This document shows positions 44,743 to 53,280 of a stretch of 64,000 nt of DNA, piece after piece (position 1 is the stretch's first letter; the number at the start of each line of letters is the position of its first letter). A program made the position numbers and the translations under genes. Under the pieces are notes generated by a model. The model had not been told where the DNA came from, did not search any database, and was given only the letters and a program-made list of their open reading frames with translations. Source of the DNA: Flavipsychrobacter stenotrophus (GTDB lineage Bacteria > Bacteroidota > Bacteroidia > Chitinophagales > Chitinophagaceae). The stretch spans positions 186,001-250,000 of the forward strand of contig NZ_PPSL01000001.1 of assembly GCF_002954265.1 (NCBI RefSeq), given 5' to 3'.

Positions 44743-45339
44743 TTACACAGCTATTCTTTGCACTATTGCCACGATATATGGTGACAGCACTTTTACATTG
44801 TGCTTTTCAAATAACGGGATCTCGATAAAGCCACCTGCTGTAAGCTGAGTGAAATTATCACCTATCTGGCAGATACAATCACCTTCCAGTATCAGGAAGC
44901 TTTCTATCATGTCGGTGTGTATCTCTTCGGCATGACCGGTTATAGATTTCGTTACCAGCTGCACTACATGCTCGTTAGCTTGTATAGGTGATAGGAAAGT
45001 ATCTTCCTCCAGGGTAGCCGGCAACATTGGCGCAACCATTTCCAGCCATTTTTTGTGGTCGCTGTATTTGTTGATGAGCGGCAGGTTGTTGATGTCCTTC
45101 TTTTCTTCGGTATTAATATTGTCGAGAGTCTCCCATATCTTATTTCTCAGTGCGGCTTTTCTCCATATTGGTTTTTCCACCACATAATTGTCAAGGCCTT
45201 GTTGCATTGCTAAAAGTGCAGATTTTACCTCAGGGTATAATTTTACCATACCTTCTACCATCTCCTTTTCAGGATCTGTCAGAAGGCCCAGGCAATAGTC
45301 CTGCAATAAGCCTTGATTCAAACTGTCTTCTATATTCAT
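44743..45339 (-). CDS. Cupin-containing anti-sigma factor (ChrR-like)
   Basis: 198 residues without signal or membrane helix. The N-terminal half (about 1-90) is helical and resembles anti-sigma domains but lacks the usual zinc HxxxCxxC. The C-terminal half (about 105-190) is a cupin, with likely metal ligands in GHAEEIHTDMIESFLILEGD and EKHNVKVL. ChrR-type anti-sigma factors release their sigma upon oxidative signals felt by the cupin. Its ATG overlaps the sigma stop by 1 nt (TAATG). Confidence 0.8.
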   Translation of the reverse strand: MNIEDSLNQGLLQDYCLGLLTDPEKEMVEGMVKLYPEVKSALLAMQQGLDNYVVEKPIWRKAALRNKIWETLDNINTEEKKDINNLPLINKYSDHKKWLEMVAPMLPATLEEDTFLSPIQANEHVVQLVTKSITGHAEEIHTDMIESFLILEGDCICQIGDNFTQLTAGGFIEIPLFEKHNVKVLSPYIVAIVQRIAV

Positions 45340-45917
45340 TACAGGTCGTTTCTTAATAGTTGTATAGCTTTTCTGGCCCTTGTTTTTACTGTTCCTACAG
45401 GTATGTCCAGAATCACAGCGGTTTCTTCATAAGTATATCCATAAAAGTAGATAATGTCAATTACCTGCCTGTATTTCAACTCCATTTTATGCACCGAGGC
45501 GCGCAACCCCATATGGTCTATACTCGGTAACGTCTTCTTCGCATCAGGGCCAAATTCAAGAACTTCATCAGAACCTGTCTTTAGCTCATTTTTATGTTGT
45601 TTGGTCCTCAGGTAATCGATACTTGTGAACCGCGCGATATTAAGCATCCATGTGTAAAATGATCCCTTCTGCTCGTCATAGGAACCTATGTTCTTCCATA
45701 TTTTCACGAACGTATCCTGCAACAGATCTTCAGCAGTGGCTGTGTTGGCAACTATACGGGTGATTATGCTAAAGAGTGCATCAGAGTATTTGTCATATAA
45801 TATTTCAAATCCCTTTGCGCTACGTTGCCTAATGAGTTCCAGTAAATCGAAATTAGCGGTATCTGTTATCAAATTTTCGGCATTATTGTCAAAGATAATG
45901 GCTTTTGTTATAAACAA
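45339..45917 (-). CDS. ECF sigma factor (RpoE-like)
   Basis: 192 residues from a TTG (45917); the true start is uncertain because no in-frame ATG fits. Region 2 shows GFEILYDKYSDALFSIITRI and DLLQDTFVKIWKNI with FYTWMLNIARFTSIDYLR. Region 4 is YRQVIDIIYFYGYTYEETAVILDIPVGTVKTRARKAIQLL. It is coupled to the downstream anti-sigma. Its regulon may include the receptor at 41889, inferred only from distance. Confidence 0.9.
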   Translation of the reverse strand: MFITKAIIFDNNAENLITDTANFDLLELIRQRSAKGFEILYDKYSDALFSIITRIVANTATAEDLLQDTFVKIWKNIGSYDEQKGSFYTWMLNIARFTSIDYLRTKQHKNELKTGSDEVLEFGPDAKKTLPSIDHMGLRASVHKMELKYRQVIDIIYFYGYTYEETAVILDIPVGTVKTRARKAIQLLRNDL

Positions 45918-46174
45918 TATTGAGTTTATTAAACAAAAACAAATCTCTATCGCAAATGCATTTGAAGTCGTATAATGCTATGATAACATTCGTTCAAAAT
46001 GGTATTGCGGTTTTATGTTTTTGAGACTATTTCGGTAAAATTTTGTTATTGGTTAATACGTCATAATATTATTTACATGTAAATAATGTTTGGTGCTCGT
46101 CCAACGCTTTCCATATAGTCTGCATTTAGTATTGAGTAGACTGGTAATAACCATAAACTAAAATCGATCTCAGC

Positions 46175-47617
46175 ATGAAAAAACTATTGATCAGCGTTGC
46201 GATATCACTTACGGCATTATCATCTTTTGCTAAAGATGGCTATCGTATTCAGTTAAAAATGAAGGATGTAAAAGATACGACTGTCTTTTTGTGTCATTAC
46301 TATGGTATTGCCAATCCTTATAAAAAAGATTCAGCCAAACTGGTAAATGGGGTAGCGGAGTTTGTAAGCCACGATTCTTTGTTTGCCGGTGGTATCTATA
46401 TGGTCTTCCTGCCGGGTAAGAATACCACGTTCGATTTTTTGTTGAATAACGGCGATAATATTACTGTGACCGCAGATGCGGCTACATTGCCAAAAGGAGT
46501 GGTGTTCAAAAATTCGCCGGAGAATACCCGCTTCGAAAACTATGTCGATTTTCTGGCTCATTACAGTGATGGTCAGAAAGCACTACAGCAGCAATTGGAA
46601 CATGCAAATAGCCTTTCCGATACAGAGGCGGTGCGGAAAAAGTCGGCAGTGCTGGCCAAAGAGTTGGATGAATACAGGATGGATTATACCAGGAACTATC
46701 CCGGCACATTGCTTTCTAATATTTTCAGCGCCATGAAGTTGCCGGAAATACCATCGGGTGATCATTTCCTCGATGACGGAAAGACGAAAGATTCCACCTT
46801 TACTTACAAATATTATAAGGCGCATTTCTGGGATGGTTTTAATTTTCAGGATGACAGGCTGGTCTATACACCCCTTTTTGATGCCCGCCTTGATGAGTAT
46901 TTCAATAAACTGGTGCTGCCTTGGCCTGATAGTGTAGAGCATGAAGCTGATGTTTTACTGGCAAAAGCGCGGGGAACCAAGGATATATTCAAATACACGC
47001 TTTGGTGGACAACAAGGAATGTAGAGAATAGTAAGGTGATGGGCATGGATGAAGCCTTTGTATACCTGGTAGAGAACTATTACATGAAGGGCGATGCATT
47101 CTGGCTGAAACCGGAAGAGCTGCAGAAGTATGTGGACCGTATACAAAAGATAGCGCCAAACGTATTGGGGCATATAGCTCCACAAGTAAAATTGCCCGAT
47201 CTGTTCACGGGTAAGGATGACAAACTATCGGATATTGCCAGCCCCTATACCTTATTATTATTCTATTCACCCAATTGTGGCCATTGCCAGCACGAGATAC
47301 CTTTGATAGATTCTTTATATAATGCAGCACTTAAAGAAAAAGGTGTTAAAATATTTACAGTCAGCACAGAAGGTGATGAAAAACAAAATACCGACTTTGT
47401 GAAAAAGCAACACATGGATAAGTGGGGTGGTGCAAATACCTGGGACCCAAAGAACGTGGGTAACTTCAGATCTATGTATGATGTTTATAGTACACCTACT
47501 TTATATATTTTGGATAAAAACAGAATAATAAGAGGTAAAAGGCTAGACCATACCAATATTATGAATGTGATACAAATAGAAGAACGAAAGGCGAGAGACA
47601 GGTTATTAAAGAAGTAA
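46175..47617 (+). CDS. Secreted thioredoxin-like protein, copy 1 (DUF4369/DUF5106 type)
   Basis: 480 residues. Signal peptide (MKKLLISVAISLTALSSFA), a beta-rich N-terminal domain near 22-110 of the DUF4369 kind (IQLKMKDVKDTTVFLCHYYG), a helical middle (DUF5106-like, with GDHFLDDGKTKDSTFTYKYYKAHFWDGF), and a C-terminal thioredoxin-like domain with YSPNCGHCQHEIP (CGHC near 367-370). It ends in a basic stretch. It is likely periplasmic or outer-membrane-facing thiol chemistry. The next gene is a close paralogue. Confidence 0.8.
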   Translation: MKKLLISVAISLTALSSFAKDGYRIQLKMKDVKDTTVFLCHYYGIANPYKKDSAKLVNGVAEFVSHDSLFAGGIYMVFLPGKNTTFDFLLNNGDNITVTADAATLPKGVVFKNSPENTRFENYVDFLAHYSDGQKALQQQLEHANSLSDTEAVRKKSAVLAKELDEYRMDYTRNYPGTLLSNIFSAMKLPEIPSGDHFLDDGKTKDSTFTYKYYKAHFWDGFNFQDDRLVYTPLFDARLDEYFNKLVLPWPDSVEHEADVLLAKARGTKDIFKYTLWWTTRNVENSKVMGMDEAFVYLVENYYMKGDAFWLKPEELQKYVDRIQKIAPNVLGHIAPQVKLPDLFTGKDDKLSDIASPYTLLLFYSPNCGHCQHEIPLIDSLYNAALKEKGVKIFTVSTEGDEKQNTDFVKKQHMDKWGGANTWDPKNVGNFRSMYDVYSTPTLYILDKNRIIRGKRLDHTNIMNVIQIEERKARDRLLKK

Positions 47618-47871
47618 TAGTGCCGAAATTTTTACTTTACCGTCATAATGGTGTCTAATACGTTAGGCGCCATTATATTAGTTTTAGCACCATTAATTTT
47701 GCCGACCAATAAACAAATAATTTTATCTGACTTGTAAAAACTTTGTTATAATAGGAATTGTAAGTAAATGAATTGGGTTTCACCAATTTTATGATTTATT
47801 TTTGAGTTTCTAAACCAACAACGTACGAGTTTAACCCCGTCTTAGACGGAAAAACTAATCTGAGATCGAGT

Positions 47872-49329
47872 ATGAAGAAAATCACGCTGTTTGCCACACT
47901 ATTGCTGATGGGTTTGTCCCTTCAATCTACTGCCCGCAATGGTTACAAGATCCATCTAAAAATTCCCGATGTAAAAGATTCAATGGTATTCCTGGCTCAC
48001 TATTATGGTAAGCCTTTGCCCACTATTTACAAAAGGGATTCTGCACGTTTTGATAAGAACGGAAATGCGGAATTTTTCACTACAGATTCTTCTTTTGTAG
48101 GCGGCATCTACATGATGCTGTTGTCTGACAAGAAGACGTATTTCGAATTCCTTTTGAATTCTAATGATGATATGACCATTACGGCCAGCGTAAGTAAACT
48201 GCCCGAAGGTGTGAAGTTTAAAAATTCACCTGAGAATGAGCGTTTCCAGGGTTATGTAGATTTTCTGAAAGTATATAGCAAGGGCCAGGAAGCGCTGAAG
48301 GATGAACTGGCAGCGGCAAAGAGTGTAGAAGATACTGCTGCAGTTCGTAAGAAAGCCGGCAAGACTGCTAAAGACCTTACTAACTATCGTCACGACTATG
48401 TAGCTAAGTTCCCGGGTACATTGCTGGCCAATATCTTTAATGCGCTGGAAGTGCCACAGATACCGGAAGGCGACCATTTCCTTGAAGACGGTAAGACCAA
48501 AGATTCAACGTTTGCCTACAAATATTATAAGGCTCATTTCTGGGATGGTTTCAATTACCAGGATGATCGCTTGATACACACGCCAATACTGGATGCCAAG
48601 CTGGAAGAATACATGAACAAGCTGGTATTGCCTTGGCCGGATAGCGTAGAGCATGAAAGCGATGTATTGCTGAAGAAAGCGCATGGTACTAAAGATCTGT
48701 ACAAGTACACACTTTGGTGGTTGACCCGTAATGTTGAGAACAGTAAGGTAATGGGTATGGACGAAGCTTTCGTATACCTTGTTGAAAATTATTACATGAA
48801 GGGTGAAGCATTCTGGCTGAGCAACGAAGAGTTGACCAAGTACCAGGATCGTGCAATGAAGATCGCGCCGAATGTGATCGGTAACGTAGCACCTGAAGTG
48901 AAATTGCCTAATGTACTGACCAAGAAAGAAGAAAGCATGCAGGCAATCAAGTCGCCTTACACATTGCTTGTATTCTATTCTCCTGATTGCGGCCATTGCC
49001 AGCATGAGATACCTGCACTGGATACTGTTTACGAAACATCACTTAAGGCTAAGGGCGTTAAGGTAATGACCGTGGCTACAGAGGGTGACCAAAAGAAAAT
49101 AGCAGACTTCCTTATCAAGCACAAACTGGAAAAGTGGACCAACACATGGGACAATGAACATGTTGGTGACTGGAGAGGTAAGTATGACGTATACAGCACA
49201 CCTACAATTTACCTGATGGATGATAAGAAGATCATAAGGGGTAAGAGACTTGACCATACCAACATCCTGAGCGTAATAGAAATGCAGGAAAGGAAGGCTA
49301 GAGACAAAGCAAAGAACAGTAAAAAGTAA
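47872..49329 (+). CDS. Secreted thioredoxin-like protein, copy 2
   Basis: 485 residues, paralogous to copy 1 over its whole length: GDHFLEDGKTKDSTFAYKYYKAHFWDGFNYQ, VMGMDEAFVYLVENYYMKG and YSPDCGHCQHEIP (CGHC near 371). Differences concentrate in the N-terminal domain and the linker. It precedes the foldase gene by 24 bp, so the two are probably one transcript, whereas 254 bp separate it from copy 1. Confidence 0.8.
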   Translation: MKKITLFATLLLMGLSLQSTARNGYKIHLKIPDVKDSMVFLAHYYGKPLPTIYKRDSARFDKNGNAEFFTTDSSFVGGIYMMLLSDKKTYFEFLLNSNDDMTITASVSKLPEGVKFKNSPENERFQGYVDFLKVYSKGQEALKDELAAAKSVEDTAAVRKKAGKTAKDLTNYRHDYVAKFPGTLLANIFNALEVPQIPEGDHFLEDGKTKDSTFAYKYYKAHFWDGFNYQDDRLIHTPILDAKLEEYMNKLVLPWPDSVEHESDVLLKKAHGTKDLYKYTLWWLTRNVENSKVMGMDEAFVYLVENYYMKGEAFWLSNEELTKYQDRAMKIAPNVIGNVAPEVKLPNVLTKKEESMQAIKSPYTLLVFYSPDCGHCQHEIPALDTVYETSLKAKGVKVMTVATEGDQKKIADFLIKHKLEKWTNTWDNEHVGDWRGKYDVYSTPTIYLMDDKKIIRGKRLDHTNILSVIEMQERKARDKAKNSKK

Positions 49330-49353
49330 ATTATAAAACCACACACATACACA

Positions 49354-51318
49354 ATGCGAAAGCTGGTAATCACTTGCCTTATTTCCGGAATAGGTATCAC
49401 ATCCGGATATGCCCAGACATTATTTACCTACGGCACCCATTCAGTTGCTAAGAATGATTTTTTGAGGGTTTATAAGAAGAATAGCATCAACAAGAAACCC
49501 GACATGACAGATACTGCCCTGCGCACTTATCTTGATCTGTATGGTTTGTTTCGTATGAAGGTGGCAGAAGCCGACAAGCAGCACCTGGATACTGTAGATA
49601 AAATACAGAAGGACCTTGACACTTACCGCAAGCAGCTGGCCAAGAATTATCTTACAGATGAGCAGGTCACCAATAAGCTGATAAAGGAAGCTTATGACAG
49701 AAGTAAGGAAGATGTGCATGTAAAACACATCCTTATCAACTGCCCTCCGGGAAGTGATTCTACGCTGCCTTACAGAAAAGCAGATAGCATCTATAACCTT
49801 ATTGTAACCAACAAAGCAAAGTTTGAAGATCTGGCTAAGCAGTTTTCTGATGACAAGGGCTCGAAAGAAAATGGTGGCGATATAGGTTTCTTCTCTGCAA
49901 TGCAGACCGTTTATTCTTTTGAGAATGTAGCTTATTCTACGCCTGTCGGCAAGATGTCTAAGCCTTTCCGCAGCCAGTTTGGCTACCATATTGTAAAGGT
50001 GATAGAAAAGCGTGCTGATCGTGGCCAGATAAAGGTGGCACAGATACTTTTCCTTTCTCCTAAATCAAGAGGTGAAGAAGGTATGGAAGCTGCCCGCAAA
50101 CGTGCGGATAGCGTTATAGCGCAATTGAAGAAAGGCACTTCTTTTGCAGTAATGGCAAGAGCATTGTCTGAAGATAAGTACTCAGTTAACGACAGTGGCG
50201 TAATGAAGCAGTTTGGTGTAGGCCGCTATCAGCCTGTATTTGAGAACGCTGCCTTCAGCCTGAAGAACATTGGCGAGTATTCTCAGCCGGTAAAGACAGA
50301 CTATGGCTACCACATTATCAAATTGCTGGCTAAGTATCCTGTACAGCCTTATGACAGCGTTTACACTACGCTGAAGCACAAAGTAGAGAATGATTCACGT
50401 GCACAGACTGCAAGGGAGATCTTCTTCAACAAGATCAAGGAAAAGAACGGCTACAGAGAGTATCCTGAAAATGTAAGTGCCATAGTTGACAAGTTGATGA
50501 GCATGGTAGCTGATACAGGTAAAGCTAAGGGAACGTTCAAGTCTACAGACTTTAATAACATGACCAAGCCCGTGTTTACGCTTGCCGGTAAAAACTATCT
50601 GCAGAACGACTACATGAGGTTCCTTGAAAATCTGACACATGGCAGATTGAATGGTCCTAAACAGACTGTAGTTAAAGACGCATTTGGTGTCTATGTAAGC
50701 AATGTAGTCACCGATTTTCAGGAGCATAAACTGGTAGAAGAAAACCCTGACTTCCGCATTCTTATGGAAGAATACCGTGATGGTATCATGTTGTTCGAAC
50801 TGATGGACCGTAATGTATGGAGTAAGGCTACGAAAGATTCTGCGGGTTTAAAGGCATTCTACGAAAGCCATAAGACCAAGTACGTATGGGAAAACGGTTT
50901 TGAAGGTTCGGTTTATACCTTTAAGAACAAAGCAAGCCTTGATACTGCACAGCAAATATTGAAAGCTGGTAATGTAACTGACGAAGACCTCATAAAGGCT
51001 TTGAATACACAGAACAATCCTGACAGGGTTACCATTCAGCGCGGCCGTTATGAGTTCTCTAAATTCAGAGATGCTACACAGGCTGAATTAACTGCCAACA
51101 AGACCAAGGTAATGCCCGGAGTAAATGGCACGTACAGAATGGTTGTTGCAAGGCAGGTATTCACAACACCGGGTATCAAAACGCTGGATGAAGCACGTGG
51201 CTATGTAGTTGCTGAATACCAGGATCATCTGGAAAAAGAGTGGAATGCTATGATGAAGAAAGAGTACCCTATGAAGGTTAACGAAAAGGTTTTCCAGAGC
51301 ATGGTAGGTAGCAAATAA
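49354..51318 (+). CDS. Periplasmic peptidyl-prolyl isomerase with two parvulin domains
   Basis: 654 residues. Signal peptide (MRKLVITCLISGIGITSGYAQ). Parvulin domains lie near 121-226 (VKHILINCPPGSD...FRSQFGYHIVKVIEKRADRG) and 228-335 (IKVAQILFLSPKSRG...VKTDYGYHIIKLLAKYP). The long C-terminal part (about 370-654) resembles the substrate-binding arms of PpiD/SurA but is not recognised. A basic foldase of the cell envelope is likely. Pairing with thioredoxin-like genes suggests joint folding of secreted proteins. Confidence 0.85.
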   Translation: MRKLVITCLISGIGITSGYAQTLFTYGTHSVAKNDFLRVYKKNSINKKPDMTDTALRTYLDLYGLFRMKVAEADKQHLDTVDKIQKDLDTYRKQLAKNYLTDEQVTNKLIKEAYDRSKEDVHVKHILINCPPGSDSTLPYRKADSIYNLIVTNKAKFEDLAKQFSDDKGSKENGGDIGFFSAMQTVYSFENVAYSTPVGKMSKPFRSQFGYHIVKVIEKRADRGQIKVAQILFLSPKSRGEEGMEAARKRADSVIAQLKKGTSFAVMARALSEDKYSVNDSGVMKQFGVGRYQPVFENAAFSLKNIGEYSQPVKTDYGYHIIKLLAKYPVQPYDSVYTTLKHKVENDSRAQTAREIFFNKIKEKNGYREYPENVSAIVDKLMSMVADTGKAKGTFKSTDFNNMTKPVFTLAGKNYLQNDYMRFLENLTHGRLNGPKQTVVKDAFGVYVSNVVTDFQEHKLVEENPDFRILMEEYRDGIMLFELMDRNVWSKATKDSAGLKAFYESHKTKYVWENGFEGSVYTFKNKASLDTAQQILKAGNVTDEDLIKALNTQNNPDRVTIQRGRYEFSKFRDATQAELTANKTKVMPGVNGTYRMVVARQVFTTPGIKTLDEARGYVVAEYQDHLEKEWNAMMKKEYPMKVNEKVFQSMVGSK

Positions 51319-51340
51319 GTAAATAAGTATAGTATTATAG

Positions 51341-51371
51341 AAAGAGGTTGTCACACTGTGACAACCTCTTT
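51341..51371 (+). terminator. Terminator after the foldase gene
   Basis: A 14-bp perfect stem (51341-51354 with 51358-51371) with a 3-nt loop, then TTAG. It ends the thioredoxin/foldase operon. Confidence 0.85.
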
Positions 51372-51525
51372 TAGTTTACGTGACTGACACCCCTGTGGTG
51401 CTGGGCGTTAGTCTCCGACTACGCCCTTGTGGTTGCCGGTCTCTCGACCGGCTCATCGGGGTCGGCTCTCTTTGAGTACGTAATCACTCCGAAGCCGTCA
51501 TTGCTTTGGAGTAGGTCAGTGGTAG

Positions 51526-51611
51526 AGACGCATAATTGCGTCTTCACATGCCACAATTGGTGATGTGTGTTTGTTGCAGATCCAGCCGCTGTGGAGACGC
51601 AATTATGCGTC
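51526..51611. repeat. Opposed pair of REP-like hairpins
   Basis: AGACGCATAATTGCGTCT (51526-51543, 7-bp stem) and GACGCAATTATGCGTC (51596-51611, 6-bp stem) share stems but have loops of opposite sense (TAAT against ATTA), so the two units face each other. This is the BIME-like layout mobilised by RAYT enzymes. Confidence 0.55.
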
Positions 51612-51950
51612 CTACGTTAATACATTGGTGGATGATGCTTAGCCTGATTCATTCGCCGATGTTCGTCTTCTGACCGACGTTTATCAGGCCGAATCCGTGT
51701 CCTAGAAAGACCCTCTGGATTTCTTAACATTCCCTAAACAACATAACCCTAAGATTTTACGTCTATATTAGTGAGTAGTAAACTCATCAATATCTATAGG
51801 CACGTTATTAGAAATGGCCATGCAAATGGTGGTGTCATAGAGAAGATAAATGGCTATATTGCTTAAATGTTAAAAACACTGCACAATACATTTTCATTAA
51901 TTTAGTTTGTTCTTTGTGTGGAAATTTATTCTTTATTTTGACTTATCTAT

Positions 51951-52535
51951 ATGCAACAAAAAATAAAAAGTATACTCCAGGCTTCTATCGATGTGAAGCA
52001 GAAAATAGTTTCAGACCCCGCTATGATAGCTAAACTGGAAGAGGTTACCAACATTGTTACCAATGCTTTTGCTAATGGTAATAAAGTACTCTTTTGCGGT
52101 AATGGTGGTAGTGCGGCCGATGCGCAGCACCTTGCGGCTGAATTCAGTGGCCGTTTCTATACCGATCGTAATCCATTACCATCAGATGCGCTGCACTGCA
52201 ATACATCTTATTTGACTGCGGTAGCAAACGATTACAGCTTTGATGTCGTATATAGTAGAATGGTGAAAGGAATGGGCCGCCAGGGCGATGTCTTGATAGG
52301 CCTGAGTACCTCGGGTAATTCTGTTAATATTATCAAGGCTATGGAGCAGGCCAGAGAGTTAGGCATGATAAGTGTAGGATTAACTGGTGAGAGTGGTGGT
52401 AAAATGAAGGACATCTGCGATCATCTGCTCAACGCACCCAGTACAGATACCCCAAGGATACAGGAGTCGCACATAACAATGGGGCATATAATTTGTGAAT
52501 TGGTAGAAGCAAGTTTGTTTAACGATAAGAAATGA
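51951..52535 (+). CDS. gmhA: Sedoheptulose-7-phosphate isomerase (SIS domain)
   Basis: 194 residues. It isomerises sedoheptulose 7-phosphate to D-glycero-D-manno-heptose 7-phosphate, the first step of ADP-heptose synthesis for lipopolysaccharide. Core motif FCGNGGSAADAQHLAAEFSGRF (near 49-70) and the metal His in ESHITMGHIICELVEASLF near 173-191. It is followed after 11 bp by the phosphatase-like partner, with a clear Shine-Dalgarno (GAGGAGG) for that gene. Confidence 0.92.
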   Translation: MQQKIKSILQASIDVKQKIVSDPAMIAKLEEVTNIVTNAFANGNKVLFCGNGGSAADAQHLAAEFSGRFYTDRNPLPSDALHCNTSYLTAVANDYSFDVVYSRMVKGMGRQGDVLIGLSTSGNSVNIIKAMEQARELGMISVGLTGESGGKMKDICDHLLNAPSTDTPRIQESHITMGHIICELVEASLFNDKK

Positions 52536-52546
52536 GGAGGTAGCAA

Positions 52547-53128
52547 ATGACTTTTCTGAATAATAGACCCGAAGTAGATAATTCATGGACTCTGTTCCTT
52601 GATAGAGATGGCGTGATCAATGTAGAATCAGTAGGCTCATACATTACCACCTGGAGTGAATTCAAATTTCACGATGGCGTGCTGCAGGCTATAAAAGACC
52701 TTAGCGGTGTATTTGGTAACATAGTTGTAGTTACCAACCAGCGTGGGGTAGGCAAGGAAATAATGACCCTGGCTACACTAAAGGAAATACATGCTAACAT
52801 GAAGGAAGAGGTAGCCGATAACGGAGGCCGTATCAACAAGGTTTACGCTTGTACAGCACTGGTAGATACCGACCATAACCGCAAACCTAATGTGGGTATG
52901 GGCCACCAGGCGCAGCAGGATTTCCCTGAGATAGACTTTAAGAAGAGCATAATGGTAGGTAACAGTATGAGTGATATGGAGTTTGGTAAACGCCTGGGCA
53001 TGCATACTATATTCCTTACCACTAAGTATAAAGCCGTGGAGTTACCTAACGATGTTATTGACGAGCAGTATACCTCGCTTAACGAATGGGCGCAGGCACT
53101 ACTTGCAACCGAGATGGTGACTAACTAG
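52547..53128 (+). CDS. HAD-IIIA phosphatase, GmhB-like without zinc site
   Basis: 193 residues. HAD motifs: LFLDRDGVINVE (nucleophile and acid/base Asp near 19-21), VVVTNQRGVGKE, and KKSIMVGNSMSDMEFGKRLG. It would remove the phosphate at C7 of heptose 1,7-bisphosphate. The usual GmhB zinc loop CxHx(n)CxC is replaced by CTALVDTDHNRKPNVG, with one Cys, so metal binding is probably lost. Position 11 bp after gmhA supports the heptose role. Confidence 0.82.
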   Translation: MTFLNNRPEVDNSWTLFLDRDGVINVESVGSYITTWSEFKFHDGVLQAIKDLSGVFGNIVVVTNQRGVGKEIMTLATLKEIHANMKEEVADNGGRINKVYACTALVDTDHNRKPNVGMGHQAQQDFPEIDFKKSIMVGNSMSDMEFGKRLGMHTIFLTTKYKAVELPNDVIDEQYTSLNEWAQALLATEMVTN

Positions 53129-53280
53129 GCACTATAATTGGACTAATATTTATCAAAAACAAGCATGAATTAAGCGTTCTGCTTGTTTTTTTCGATTATA
53201 GAAACCCTATTTTATGTATATTGGCATCGGTATTATATTTCTGTCATTATTTGGTGGCGGAGCACAATAAAATAATAGTT

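Larger units (their letters stand above)
51319..51950. other. Gap with terminator and REP-like hairpins
   Basis: 632 bp without a gene. It starts with the foldase terminator (51341-51371). Next, GCCGGTC-TCTC-GACCGGC forms a 7-bp hairpin at 51435-51452. A pair of opposed REP-like hairpins lies at 51526-51543 and 51596-51611. The gmhA promoter must lie at the right end; a near-consensus TATTTTG precedes its start. Confidence 0.6.
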
